Made by a program: the position numbers and the translations under genes. A stretch of DNA of 64,000 nt from Chitinimonas viridis (GTDB lineage: Bacteria; Pseudomonadota; Gammaproteobacteria; Burkholderiales; Chitinimonadaceae). The notes beneath the pieces are model-generated. The model had not been told where the DNA came from. It saw only the letters and a program-made list of their open reading frames with translations, and searched no databases. Shown here piece after piece: positions 48,836 to 57,962 of the stretch (position 1 is the first letter of the stretch; each line of letters starts with the position of its first letter). Location: the NCBI RefSeq assembly GCF_030409555.1, contig NZ_JAUFPU010000001.1, positions 62,001-126,000 on the forward strand, in the 5' to 3' direction.

Positions 48836-51040
48836 ATGGTTGCTCCCACCCGCCCCCTTGCTGTCTCTGTTGCCGATGCTGCCGACCCACAGGGCTGGCT
48901 GGCGCGCCTGGGCGACCGCTTTGCCGCCGACGAGCTGCAGCAGATCGGCATCGCCATGGAATGGGCGCAGGCGCTTTATGCGGGCCAGTATTACGCCCCC
49001 ATCAATGCGCCCGTGTTTCCCCACGCGGTCGCCGCCGCCAGCATCGTGGCCGACTTGCGGCTCTCGGCCGACACGGTCATTGCCACCCTACTGTTCTGCG
49101 CGCCCGATCACCTACCCGACGCGCAGGAGCAGATAGAAGCGCGCTTCAGTCCCACCGTGGCCAAGCTGGTGGACGGCATCAGCAAGGTCCGCAAAATGGC
49201 CGCCCTGAGCCGGGTTGAAGCAGGCCGCAAGGAGGACGCCCAGCAGCAGATAGAAACCGTGCGCAAGATGCTGCTGGCCATGGTGGAAGACATACGCGTG
49301 GTGCTGGTAAAACTGGCTTGGCGTACCCAGACCATGCACTACCTGGCCAAGTGTGACGAAAGCGTACGGGTGCCCATCGCCCGCGAGACCCTGGACATTT
49401 TCGCGCCCCTGGCCAACCGACTTGGTGTGTGGCAGATCAAGTGGGAGCTGGAAGACCTGGGGTTCCGCTTTCTGGAGCCTACGGTCTACAAGCGGATCGC
49501 CAGCCTGCTGGACGAAAAACGGGTAGACCGCGAAACCTTTATCGCCGAATCCATCGCCAGCCTGCGCGAGGAGCTGCTGAAGCAGGGCATCAAAGCCGAC
49601 CTGATGGGCCGCCCCAAGCATATCTTCAGCATCTACAAGAAGATGAAGCAGAAGCGGCTGGATTTCAGCGAGATGTATGACATCCGCGCCATACGCGTGC
49701 TGGTCAACGATATTTCGGACTGTTATAGCGCCCTGGGCGTGGTACACCATATCTGGCAGCCCATACCCGGCGAGTTCGACGACTATATCAGCCACCCCAA
49801 GGGCAATTTCTACCGCAGCCTGCATACCGTGGTGGTGGGGCCGCAGGACAAGGCGCTGGAGGTACAGATACGCACCTTCGACATGCACGAGCATGCCGAG
49901 TATGGCGTCGCGGCCCACTGGCGCTACAAGGAAGGCGGTTCGGGCGACGCCCGTTACGAAGAAAAGATCGCCTGGCTGAGGCAGCTGCTCGACTGGCGCG
50001 ATGACATGAGCCAGCAGAGCACCGTGGCCGAAGCCTTTCAGGCAGAGCAGTTCGATGACTCCGTCTACGCGCTCACGCCGGCCGGCCGGGTGATTGCCAT
50101 GCCACGGGGCAGCACCCCGGTGGATTTTGCCTACCATCTGCATACCGACCTGGGCCACCGCTGCCGGGGCGCCAAGGTGGATGGCCATATCGTGCCACTG
50201 GACACCCCACTGCAGACGGGCCAGCGGGTGGAGATACTGGCGGCCAAGGAAGGCGGGCCCAGCATAGACTGGCTGCACCAGGGCTATCTCAAGAGCCACC
50301 GCGCCATCACCAAGGTACGGCACTGGTTGCGCCAGCAGAACCTCGATATCGCCATCGAAACCGGGCGCGGCATACTGGAGCGGGAGCTGACCCGCGCCGG
50401 CAGCCACCCCAACCTGGAAGAACTGGCCGACAAGCTGGGCTACAAACAGCTGAACGAACTACTTGCTGCGGTCGGCCAGAACGAAGTCACCTCGCGGGAT
50501 CTGGCCATCGCCCTGGCGCCCGCCCCGGTGGAGGTACCGGTAGAGGCCGGCGACATCATCAAGCGGGCCCGCGCCGACACCCATGGCGAAGGCATATTGA
50601 TAGAGGGTGTGGACAAGCTGATGACCATGCTGGCCCGCTGCTGCAAGCCCGTGCCGCCTGATGCAGTGGTCGGCTTTGTCACCAAGGGCCGCGGCATCAG
50701 CATACACCGCAGCGATTGCGCCACCCTCAAGCGCCTGTCGGCCAATGCACCCGAGCGCCTTATCACGGCCGACTGGGGCGAGAAACTGCGTGGTGCCCAG
50801 CACGGCCAGGTATTCGCCGCCGATGTGGAAGTCGAAGCCCACGACCGCCCCAGCCTGCTGCGCGATATTTCCGACCTGTTCTCGCGCGACAAGATCAACG
50901 TGACCGCTGCGCAGACGCTCAGCCGCAACCAGATAGCCCGCATGCGCTTCACCCTGGAGATACGGGATGCCCAGGGCTTGCGCAAGGTGATGGAGCACGT
51001 CAAGCAGGTTGCTGGCGTCATTGCCGTGGTCCGGCGCTAA
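48836..51040 (+). CDS. relA: GTP pyrophosphokinase RelA
   Basis: 734 aa (p)ppGpp synthetase of the stringent response. The N-terminal HD domain is degenerate (FCAPDHLPD replaces the HDTxED hydrolase motif), so it should only synthesise, as RelA does. The synthetase domain shows RPKHIFSIYKKM, EFDDYISHPKGNFYRSLHT and VQIRTFDMHEHAEYGVAAHW, followed by TGS (VYALTPAGRVIAMPRGSTPVDFAYHLH), helical and ACT domains (ending VMEHVKQVAGVIAVVRR). ATG at 48836 is preferred over 48764, which overlaps the receptor promoter region. Divergent from the iron locus. Confidence 0.95.
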   Translation: MVAPTRPLAVSVADAADPQGWLARLGDRFAADELQQIGIAMEWAQALYAGQYYAPINAPVFPHAVAAASIVADLRLSADTVIATLLFCAPDHLPDAQEQIEARFSPTVAKLVDGISKVRKMAALSRVEAGRKEDAQQQIETVRKMLLAMVEDIRVVLVKLAWRTQTMHYLAKCDESVRVPIARETLDIFAPLANRLGVWQIKWELEDLGFRFLEPTVYKRIASLLDEKRVDRETFIAESIASLREELLKQGIKADLMGRPKHIFSIYKKMKQKRLDFSEMYDIRAIRVLVNDISDCYSALGVVHHIWQPIPGEFDDYISHPKGNFYRSLHTVVVGPQDKALEVQIRTFDMHEHAEYGVAAHWRYKEGGSGDARYEEKIAWLRQLLDWRDDMSQQSTVAEAFQAEQFDDSVYALTPAGRVIAMPRGSTPVDFAYHLHTDLGHRCRGAKVDGHIVPLDTPLQTGQRVEILAAKEGGPSIDWLHQGYLKSHRAITKVRHWLRQQNLDIAIETGRGILERELTRAGSHPNLEELADKLGYKQLNELLAAVGQNEVTSRDLAIALAPAPVEVPVEAGDIIKRARADTHGEGILIEGVDKLMTMLARCCKPVPPDAVVGFVTKGRGISIHRSDCATLKRLSANAPERLITADWGEKLRGAQHGQVFAADVEVEAHDRPSLLRDISDLFSRDKINVTAAQTLSRNQIARMRFTLEIRDAQGLRKVMEHVKQVAGVIAVVRR

Positions 51041-51155
51041 GAGCCTGTGCGCCCACGGTCAGGGCAGCGCACTCGTCCAGCCGGTCTAACATCAATACAG
51101 CAGGCCGCTTGCGGCCCCGGTTGCACGGTGCAGCCAGGCGAGAGAGGACAGAGCC

Positions 51156-51989
51156 ATGACCCTACGCGTGTTATGCAGCCTGGTACTGCTGATGGTGCTG
51201 TCCGGCGCCAGGACAAGCGCGGCAGACGCGCCCATGCCCCTGCAACTGGCTTATGTCGACGTGGATTCCGCCCCGTTCCAGCTGGGGCGTGGCCCAGAAG
51301 TCGCCGACCCACCCGGCATCTCGGTGGAGATGGTCCAGCGCGCCGTCAGCGATGCCGGGCTGAAACTGCAACTGCAACGCCTGCCGCAGCTACGCATGCT
51401 GCATCTGCTGGAAACCGGCAAAATTGATGGCGCCTTCATCTTTTCGTACAACGAAGACCGGGCCAAGCGCTTTGCCTACCCCATGCTCGGTGATAAACCT
51501 AATGCCAGTCTGCGCGCCACCCATATACGCTATCGCATCTACCGCCGCGTGGGCAGCCCGGTGAACTGGGATGGCCGGCAGTTCGAGCAGCTGGACGGCC
51601 CTATTGGCGCCAACAAGGGCTGGGTCATCGTCAGCACCCTGCGCGACATGGGGCTTGCAGTAGACGACGGCGCACCGGATCATCCCGGCAACTTCGCCAA
51701 GCTGCGGCTGGGCCGGGTAGCCGCCATGGCGGCGCTGGAACCCTCGGCCGACAGCTATCTGCAGACTGAAGGCATTACCGATGTGGAGAAAGTCGGCCCA
51801 CCGCTGACCTCCCGCGATTACTTCCTGCTGTTCAGCCGTGCCTTCGTGGCCAGCCACCCGGAGCTGGCCGAGCGCATATGGCAAAAACTGGCACTGATAC
51901 GGGAACAGAGCGAAACCGCCCTGTACCGCAAGTACCAGACCACCCTACCACCCCGCACGGGTTCGCCCGTGCCAGAGAAGAAACCATGA
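51156..51989 (+). CDS. solute-binding protein, family 3 type
   Basis: 277 aa periplasmic protein with a signal peptide ending near SAADAP. Belongs to the SBP_bac_3 type (amino-acid-binding-like): VDVDSAPFQ start, ISVEMVQRAVSDAGL, the LPQLRMLHLLETGKIDGAFIFSYNEDRAKRF block and C-terminal LIREQSETALYRKYQ. No ABC permease or ATPase is adjacent. Possible sensory or orphan role. Overlaps the DUF1456 gene as ATGA. Confidence 0.85.
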   Translation: MTLRVLCSLVLLMVLSGARTSAADAPMPLQLAYVDVDSAPFQLGRGPEVADPPGISVEMVQRAVSDAGLKLQLQRLPQLRMLHLLETGKIDGAFIFSYNEDRAKRFAYPMLGDKPNASLRATHIRYRIYRRVGSPVNWDGRQFEQLDGPIGANKGWVIVSTLRDMGLAVDDGAPDHPGNFAKLRLGRVAAMAALEPSADSYLQTEGITDVEKVGPPLTSRDYFLLFSRAFVASHPELAERIWQKLALIREQSETALYRKYQTTLPPRTGSPVPEKKP

Positions 51990-52447
51990 TCCATAACGAC
52001 GTACTACGCAGCCTGCGCTACAGCCTGAATATCACCGACGGCAAGATTGCCGACATTGCCAAGCTGACCGGCTTTGAGCTGGCCAAGGCCGACGTGATTG
52101 CCTACCTGAAAAAGGACGAGGAAGAAGGCTACCTGGATTGCCCCGACGAGGTACTCGCCCATTTTCTGGATGGCCTTATCGTATTCAAGCGTGGCCGCGA
52201 TGAGAGCCGCCCCCTGCCCCCGGTCACCCTGCCGCTCTACAACAATGTGGTGCTCAAGAAGCTACGCGTCGCCTTCGAGCTCAAGGAAGACGACCTGATG
52301 GAGATCATGGACAAGGCTGGCTTCAAGGTTTCCAAGCCCGAGATGAGCGCCCTGTTCCGCAACCCGGACCACAAGAACTACCGCCGCTGCGGCGACCAGT
52401 TCCTGCGTAACTTCCTCAAGGGACTGACACTGCGCCTGCGTGGTTGA
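51986..52447 (+). CDS. yehS: DUF1456 family protein (YehS-like)
   Basis: 153 aa cytoplasmic protein with two similar DUF1456 repeats: NDVLRSLRYSLNITDGKIADI (residues 4-24) and NNVVLKKLRVAFELKEDDLMEI, each followed by a conserved lysine/Phe-rich end (FLDGLIVFKRG, FLKGLTLRLRG). The ATG overlaps the stop of the solute-binding protein gene (ATGA). Function unknown. Confidence 0.93.
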   Translation: MIHNDVLRSLRYSLNITDGKIADIAKLTGFELAKADVIAYLKKDEEEGYLDCPDEVLAHFLDGLIVFKRGRDESRPLPPVTLPLYNNVVLKKLRVAFELKEDDLMEIMDKAGFKVSKPEMSALFRNPDHKNYRRCGDQFLRNFLKGLTLRLRG

Positions 52448-52606
52448 AACAGGGCGTAGCTGAGGCGCGGCAGCCGTGCAGGCCACATGACTTCGGCGCA
52501 GGCCGCCTCCCACGGAGGTGCCTGTCCAACATGGCGCACATCGCCATCCCGCTCCCCTAGCTCAGCCTTCACCCCCGAACGACTAGCAACGCCCAAGGAA
52601 GCGGCG

Positions 52607-53842
52607 CTAAACCACCCGAGCCTCCCGCTCAATCCTACCCACCGCCCAAGCCAGCACCGCCGTTGCGGGTATGCCGGCCAGCAGCACGGCATACCATAGT
52701 GCGTCGCCACCCCAGGCGGCGTACAGCCGGCTGCCCACCAGCGGTGCCAGCAAGGTGCTGGTACTCCACATGGCAGACTGCATACCGAAATAGTGCCCAC
52801 TCCGCCGCCCCTCGGCCCGGTGCATGATGATGACACCCAGCGTGGGCATCCACAGCATCTCGCCCACCGTCCAGATCACCGTAGAGGCCAGCACGCCAGT
52901 CAGGCCGCTGACCCAGGGCAGCATGCCCAGGCCCGCCACCATCAGCGCACAGCCCCAGATCACCGGCCCACGCACGCCATAGCGTTGACTCCAGGCCGTA
53001 AGGGGCAGCTGGCAAAGCGCCACCAGCAAGCCATTGATACCATGCTGCCAACCCACCCAGGCAGGGCTGAGACCATGGTGCTCCCTTAGGTAGGCGCCAT
53101 ACAGGCCATTGATCTGGTCGTACATCATGCCCAGCGGCAGCGCCGCCAGCAGCAGGCAAAGAAACACCCGGTCGCGATAGGGTGAAGCGCCGGGGGTATC
53201 CAATGATGGGGTGCTTTTTGCGGTAGCGGCCGCATCCACCGGCAGTGCTATCCGCGCCAAGGCATAGGCCAGCCAGGCCGCAGCGGCAAAACAGGTGGCC
53301 GCATCGGCCCAGAACACATAGCGGTAGTCCCATCCCGCCAGCATGCCGCCAAAGAAGCCCCCTACGGCAACGCCCAGATTGATGGCAACACGGTGCAGCG
53401 ATTGCGCACGGGGCCGCTCTAAGGGCTCGCAGGCCTCCATGATAAGCCGCTGTACCACCGGTTTGTAGCCGGCGTCTGCCACGCCGCCCACAAACAGAAA
53501 GACCGCCAGCCAAGCCACCGAACTGGTCTGCGCCAACAGCAGCAAGCCCAGCCCTGAAGCACACAGACAGGCCACAGCCAAGCGCCTGGGCGAGACATGA
53601 TCGCTCAGTACACCCAGCCCGTAGGCACCGACCAGCGTACCAGCACCATAACCGGCTAGTAGCAAACCTATAGTAGGAAGAGGCAGATGCAGGGATTCGC
53701 GCAAGTAGATGGCCATGAACAACTTGGCCATGGCGCCCATGCGATTGATGAATGCGGTGGCGGCCAGTATCCAGGCCATCGATGGCAGGCTGAACAAACG
53801 TGCCACGAGGGGAAAGCGGTGTCGCAGTGTCGTCGTCGCCAT
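52607..53842 (-). CDS. MFS transporter
   Basis: 411 aa, 12-helix major facilitator. The A-motif-like GAYGLGVLSDHVSPRRLA follows helix 2, with RPRAQSLHRVAINLG in helix 5. Most similar in layout to drug-exporter-type MFS proteins; substrate unknown. Divergent from a solute-binding protein gene across a region that includes a 20-bp palindrome 43 bases from the start. Confidence 0.88.
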   Translation of the reverse strand: MATTTLRHRFPLVARLFSLPSMAWILAATAFINRMGAMAKLFMAIYLRESLHLPLPTIGLLLAGYGAGTLVGAYGLGVLSDHVSPRRLAVACLCASGLGLLLLAQTSSVAWLAVFLFVGGVADAGYKPVVQRLIMEACEPLERPRAQSLHRVAINLGVAVGGFFGGMLAGWDYRYVFWADAATCFAAAAWLAYALARIALPVDAAATAKSTPSLDTPGASPYRDRVFLCLLLAALPLGMMYDQINGLYGAYLREHHGLSPAWVGWQHGINGLLVALCQLPLTAWSQRYGVRGPVIWGCALMVAGLGMLPWVSGLTGVLASTVIWTVGEMLWMPTLGVIIMHRAEGRRSGHYFGMQSAMWSTSTLLAPLVGSRLYAAWGGDALWYAVLLAGIPATAVLAWAVGRIEREARVV

Positions 53843-53884
53843 GGCTTACCCTGAGGATGTGAGGCGCCATGATGCCTGGGGTGC

Positions 53885-53904
53885 CTGTGCCTGCACAGGC
53901 ACAG
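53885..53904. promoter_or_regulatory. 20-bp perfect palindrome upstream of the MFS gene
   Basis: CTGTGCCTGCACAGGCACAG is fully symmetric. It lies 43 bases upstream of the MFS start and 165 upstream of the divergent solute-binding protein gene, so it could be an operator. No regulator gene is adjacent. Confidence 0.4.
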
Positions 53905-54069
53905 TTCACATCAAGGCGAGCAGCACAGGCCGTGGGCTGGCAACGGCGCAACCGCCGCTACGCGGCCCTGCCAAAACGTTGACCGATTTTGCAGAAAGCC
54001 GTAGGCGCAGAGTGCGGCGCCAGCAGCTATGATGTGACCAAGAACAAAGCGGGATCAGGGGGTATAAGC

Positions 54070-54855
54070 ATGCAGCGCATACTCGGCATGGCCTTGTTGG
54101 CCTGGCTAATGCTGGCAGGCCAGGCCCAGGCGGGCCGCATCGTCAAGGTGGGTGTCGTGCTATTCCCGCCCTACATCGTCCTGCAGCAGAATGCCAATGG
54201 CTCGACCTTGCGGGTGGAATTACTGGAGCTGATGAATAGCTTCCAGCGGGACTACCGCTTCGTCCCGGTGGTCAGCGGGCCACTACGCCGCTTCCACGAT
54301 TTCGACCAGGGCATGTACGACCTTTCCTTCTACGACAACCTGGCCTGGGGCTGGAAAGACCGCGCCGTGGACGCCACCAAGGTGTTCCTGCGGGGGGGCG
54401 AGGTCTATGTGGCCTTGGCCAGGCACGGCCGTGACGAAAGCTACTTCGCCGACCTGAGCGACAAGCGCATGATAGGCATGCGGGGCTATCACTATGGCTT
54501 TGCCGGCTTCAACAACGACCCTGCCTTCCTGCGGGAGCGCTTCCAGATGTCGTTCACCGATGACAACGAGGCCACCCTGCGCCTGTTGCTGATGGAGCGC
54601 GGCGATGTCGCCGTAGTGACCGAGGCCTATCTGGCCGGGTATCTGATACGCAATCCGCAGGACAAAGACCGGCTGCTGATCTCCAGGAAGAAGGACCAGC
54701 CCTACAGCCACAGCATTATTGTCCGCCGGGGCGCGCGCCCTACGGTGGACGAACTGAATCTGCTATTGGACAAGATGCAGCGAGCCGGCGTGCTCAAGCC
54801 GCTGTGGCGGAAGTATGGCGCTGATGCCGAGGGCAACTACCCCGACAAACCTTGA
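54070..54855 (+). CDS. solute-binding protein, family 3 type
   Basis: 261 aa periplasmic protein with signal peptide MQRILGMALLAWLMLAGQAQA. SBP_bac_3-like sequence: VKVGVVLFPPYI, LRVELLELMNSF and the C-terminal MQRAGVLKPLWRKYG. ATG at 54070 chosen for the signal peptide; an upstream frame to 53989 is not supported. No transporter genes next to it. A palindromic element follows the stop. Confidence 0.85.
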   Translation: MQRILGMALLAWLMLAGQAQAGRIVKVGVVLFPPYIVLQQNANGSTLRVELLELMNSFQRDYRFVPVVSGPLRRFHDFDQGMYDLSFYDNLAWGWKDRAVDATKVFLRGGEVYVALARHGRDESYFADLSDKRMIGMRGYHYGFAGFNNDPAFLRERFQMSFTDDNEATLRLLLMERGDVAVVTEAYLAGYLIRNPQDKDRLLISRKKDQPYSHSIIVRRGARPTVDELNLLLDKMQRAGVLKPLWRKYGADAEGNYPDKP

Positions 54856-54870
54856 TGCCCCTAAGCGCCT

Positions 54871-54916
54871 GTTCACGATGTTTTCACCACGGCGCCGGGG
54901 CGAAAAAATCGTGAAC
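54871..54916. repeat. palindromic repeat related to 1804-1845
   Basis: GTTCACGATGTTTTC...GAAAAAATCGTGAAC, with CACGGCGCCGGGGC in the centre. It shares about 38 of 44 positions with the copy after aspS, including the flanks AAGCGCCT and AGCTCTA. Placed between the convergent solute-binding gene and nadC; probably a bidirectional terminator. Confidence 0.7.
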
Positions 54917-54932
54917 AAGCTCTATGTAAGGC

Positions 54933-55784
54933 TCAATCTGCAAAAGCAAAGCGCATGGACAGGTCGACGGCGCTGACATCCTTGGTCAGTTTGCCTATCG
55001 ATATCCGGTCCACACCGGTTTCGGCGATGGCCCGCACGGTCGACATATCCACACCGCCGCTGGCCTCCAACACGGCCTTGCCCGAACTACGGCTTACCGC
55101 CTCGGCCATGTCGGCATGGCTCATATTGTCCAGCAATACCGATTGCGCACCGGCGGCCAGTGCCTGATCCAGCTCGGCCAGGGTCTCGACCTCGATCTGT
55201 ATGCCTACCCCCGCTGGTGCCAGCTTGAAGGCCTCGCGCAATACCGCTGCAATACTGCCGGCGGCGGCAATGTGGTTTTCCTTGATCAGGATGCCATCGT
55301 ACAAGCCGATGCGCTGGTTCTCGCCCCCACCCACCCTGACTGCGTATTTTTGCGCCAGCCGCAGGCCAGGCAAGGTCTTGCGGGTATCGTGTATGCGGGC
55401 GCGGGTACCGGCGATGGCGGCCACATAACGCTGGGTCTCGGTTGCTACTGCAGAGAGCGTCTGCAGAAAATTGAGTGCGCTACGTTCTGCCGTCAGCAAG
55501 GCCCGGGCCGGACCGGTGATCTCGCACAGCACCGTATCGGCCACTACCTGCGCGCCCTCGGCCACCTGCCAGCGTATAGACACGCTGGCATCCACCTGCC
55601 GAAAGCACTCCTCGAACCAGGCCTGGCCACACACCACCGCCGCCTGCCTGACCCGCACAGTTGCCCTGCCCGGCCGCTCTGCGGCTATCAGCATGGCAGT
55701 CCAGTCGGCACAGCCGATATCCTCTGCCAGCGCGGCGGCAACTTGTTGGGCAATCAGATGGGCTGGGGGAGGTGTCAAAATCAT
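54933..55784 (-). CDS. nadC: quinolinate phosphoribosyltransferase
   Basis: 283 aa enzyme converting quinolinate and PRPP to nicotinate mononucleotide in NAD synthesis. Signature: TRKTLPGLRLAQKYAVRVGGG, RIGLYDGILIKENHI, IQIEVETLAELDQAL, SVLLDNMSHADM and LEASGGVDMSTVRAIAETGVDRISIG. Full length. Monocistronic; pstS lies upstream on the same strand across a terminator. Confidence 0.95.
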   Translation of the reverse strand: MILTPPPAHLIAQQVAAALAEDIGCADWTAMLIAAERPGRATVRVRQAAVVCGQAWFEECFRQVDASVSIRWQVAEGAQVVADTVLCEITGPARALLTAERSALNFLQTLSAVATETQRYVAAIAGTRARIHDTRKTLPGLRLAQKYAVRVGGGENQRIGLYDGILIKENHIAAAGSIAAVLREAFKLAPAGVGIQIEVETLAELDQALAAGAQSVLLDNMSHADMAEAVSRSSGKAVLEASGGVDMSTVRAIAETGVDRISIGKLTKDVSAVDLSMRFAFAD

Positions 55785-55836
55785 GGCAGCAGCAAATCTT
55801 GGTTAGGCAACAAGCCGCCATTGTAACCCCTGCAAG

Positions 55837-55863
55837 AAAAACGCCGGCCATTGCTGGCCGGCG
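55837..55863 (-). terminator. intrinsic terminator between pstS and nadC
   Basis: On the minus strand CGCCGGCCA and TGGCCGGCG form a 9-bp stem with a 4-nt loop followed by TTTTTC. It is about 210 bases beyond the pstS stop, leaving an unusually long 3' untranslated region. Confidence 0.8.
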
Positions 55864-56076
55864 GCAGGCTAGTCTTTCGGTGCCGATGCGGATCGCGCGA
55901 GGCAAGACCGACCACAATCAACGCATTTCAGGGGAGATCAACGTTGCAGGGCGGATACTAGTCGGAGCTTCCTGTGCCTACAGCTACCATGCGATAAACC
56001 GGCATGGGAGCAGACCAATTGCAGTCTGCCACGATGAACTGACATGCATACGCCCATACCGCGTACGCCGAAAAAC

Positions 56077-57111
56077 TCAGAGCCCGGCCTTGTAGCCGTA
56101 CTGCCGGCTCCAGGCCTTGCGTACGCCTATCTTCATGCTGTCGCTCAAGGGTACATAGCCCAGCTCGCGACTGGCGGCGTCACCATGCTTGTAGCCCCAG
56201 TAGATGAATTCCAGCACCTTTTGCGCCCCCGGCCCCGACTTGGGCACCAGGGTGAAGGTCAGCGTGGCCATGGGCCAGCCGGCATAGGTGTCGTTGTCTG
56301 CCAGCACCAGGTAGAAATCCGGGTCGGCGCTATAGAGCATCTTCTCGGCATCGAACTGGGCTGCTGCCAGTATGGCCTCCGGGCTGGCCTTCATATGGAC
56401 GCCAACACGGTTGGGCAACTGGGCCATATTGAGCTTGTCGCGTAGCGCCCGCCCATACTCGGCATAGGCGATGGCGCCTGGCGTGGCCTTCACGGCCTCC
56501 ACCACCGCACCGCTACCTTTGGCAGCAGTGCCAGACACCCCTTTCAACTCCTTGCTCACGCCCTGGCTTTTCTTCCAGTCCGGCGAGCGGGCGTTCAGGT
56601 AATAGCTGAATGCAAAAGTAGAGCCCGAACTATCAGCCCGGTAAACCGGCTTGATGGCCAGATCCAGCGCCTTGGCCGGTACGCCCTCGTTCAGCGCCAG
56701 TATCTCCGTATCGTTCCAGCGCTTGATCCGGCCGGTATAGATCTTGGCCAATACGTCGGCGTTGAGCTTGAGCGAGCCGGCCGGCACGCCGGGCAGATTG
56801 ACCACCGGCACCACCGCGCCCATGGCGACAGGAAACTGCCGCAGGCCTTTCTCGTCTAGCTCTGCCCGCTTCAGCGGCTCGTCCGAGGCGCCAAAATCCA
56901 CCTGCTTGGTGGCGATGCGCTTGACCCCCTCGCCCGAGCCGACAGCCTCGTAGTTGACCACCGAGCCGGCGCCGGCCTGCTTCTGGTATTGCTCTGCCCA
57001 TTTGCGGTAGAGCGGCTCAGCAAAAGTGGAGCCCGCACCAGACAGATTGGCCGCCTGGGCGCTCAGGCCTATCAAGGCCAGCAGAAGTATCTTGAATAAA
57101 GGGGTAGGCAT
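56077..57111 (-). CDS. pstS: phosphate-binding protein PstS
   Basis: 344 aa periplasmic phosphate-binding protein. A signal peptide ends near LSAQAANLSGAG; GAGSTFAEPLYRKW, GSGEGVKRIATKQVDFGASDEPL, YRADSSGSTFAFSYYL and the C-terminal FIYWGYKHGDAASRELGYVPL are family signatures. AAGGAG is upstream of the ATG at 57111. No pstCAB genes adjoin it, so it is displaced from the usual operon. A Correia-like element lies just upstream. Confidence 0.94.
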   Translation of the reverse strand: MPTPLFKILLLALIGLSAQAANLSGAGSTFAEPLYRKWAEQYQKQAGAGSVVNYEAVGSGEGVKRIATKQVDFGASDEPLKRAELDEKGLRQFPVAMGAVVPVVNLPGVPAGSLKLNADVLAKIYTGRIKRWNDTEILALNEGVPAKALDLAIKPVYRADSSGSTFAFSYYLNARSPDWKKSQGVSKELKGVSGTAAKGSGAVVEAVKATPGAIAYAEYGRALRDKLNMAQLPNRVGVHMKASPEAILAAAQFDAEKMLYSADPDFYLVLADNDTYAGWPMATLTFTLVPKSGPGAQKVLEFIYWGYKHGDAASRELGYVPLSDSMKIGVRKAWSRQYGYKAGL

Positions 57112-57144
57112 CACAGCAGCGCTCCTTTGCAATAACGCTTGAAT

Positions 57145-57252
57145 CCGCTCACCACATTGCTTGGGCGTGGTTGCGCAAACTTGCCGTACTGTTTGAGTAC
57201 TGCCGATTGCACACATCAATTACCCCCAAGCCAGCAGGGTTTTGTTAGCGGT
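57145..57252 (+). repeat. Correia-like inverted-repeat element, copy 5
   Basis: About 108 bp. The right end is GGGTTTTGTTAGCGGTTCTT and the interior AACTTGCCGTACTGTTTGAGTACTGCC keeps the core; the left end (GAATCCGCTCACC) is degraded. It lies 34 bases upstream of the pstS start codon and may carry or disturb its promoter. Confidence 0.65.
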
Positions 57253-57456
57253 TCTTTAATACGATAGATGCTGTCGCCGAGATACACGGGACAACGCAAA
57301 TGAAAAAGCCAGAACCGGACGTAGCACCAATCCTTTATTAATCATGGCTTTAGTTGAGAATGAACAGGTAAACCCACCCTCCAGGGCTACCCACCGCTTG
57401 TCGGATTGTTCAAGACAAAGCCAGGTGCGCAGCCCGTTGGCGGCGGTAAATAACCC
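57253..57456. other. intergenic region upstream of pstS
   Basis: About 200 bp between repeat copy 5 and the Mth938-type gene. A T-rich stretch (CAATCCTTTATTAATCATGG) near 57328-57347 may be part of a promoter. No Pho box could be recognised. Confidence 0.4.
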
Positions 57457-57825
57457 TTACTCGAAGAGTACGGCGGCAATCACCCGACGGTCTTCCGCCA
57501 CCAGGATATTGAAGGTGCGGCACATGGCCGAGATATCCATGGCATCCACACCGACCTGCGCCTGCATCAGCGCACGGCTAAGGCGGGGATGCGGAAACTG
57601 CAACCGGCTGCCGGTGCCCAGCAGCACCACCTCGGGCTGAAATGCCAGCAAGGCTTCAAAATCAGCCTCGGTCAATTCTGCAAAGCTGGCAGGCCGCCAG
57701 GGATCCACGCTGGTGGGGCTGACCACCAGGCTGCCGCTGCGCCGCTGCTCGTTGACGCTGACAAAGTCGGCACCATAGCCAGTAAAGACATTGAGATGGG
57801 TAGGTTTGTCGGCGTGCAGTTTCAT
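57457..57825 (-). CDS. Mth938-like domain protein
   Basis: 122 aa protein of the Mth938/AAMDC family: FTGYGADFVSVN start, SLVVSPTSVDPW, PEVVLLGTGSRLQFPHPRL, VGVDAMDISAMCRTFNILVAEDRRV. Related to human AAMDC and NDUFAF3. Bacterial role unclear, perhaps linked to membrane assembly. Divergent from the alaA gene. Confidence 0.9.
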   Translation of the reverse strand: MKLHADKPTHLNVFTGYGADFVSVNEQRRSGSLVVSPTSVDPWRPASFAELTEADFEALLAFQPEVVLLGTGSRLQFPHPRLSRALMQAQVGVDAMDISAMCRTFNILVAEDRRVIAAVLFE

Positions 57826-57962
57826 GGCGGGCTATCAGTCTATCCAGGCCGTATTCTACCCCTGCGGTCGTGGAATAAGTGCTAGGTGCAAAGCGAATAT
57901 TGCAGGGCAACAAACTTTGCTACTATCGAACGCTCCCCATAACGCCTGCAGCCAAGAACACG

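Noticed and set aside
49112-50407. 431-codon minus-strand frame opposite relA
   Set aside because: Covers conserved RelA motifs on the other strand and has no recognisable domains.
52635-53951. 438-codon alternative frame on the same strand as the MFS gene
   Set aside because: The other frame encodes 12 regular membrane helices; this one is Cys/Gly/Arg-rich and featureless.
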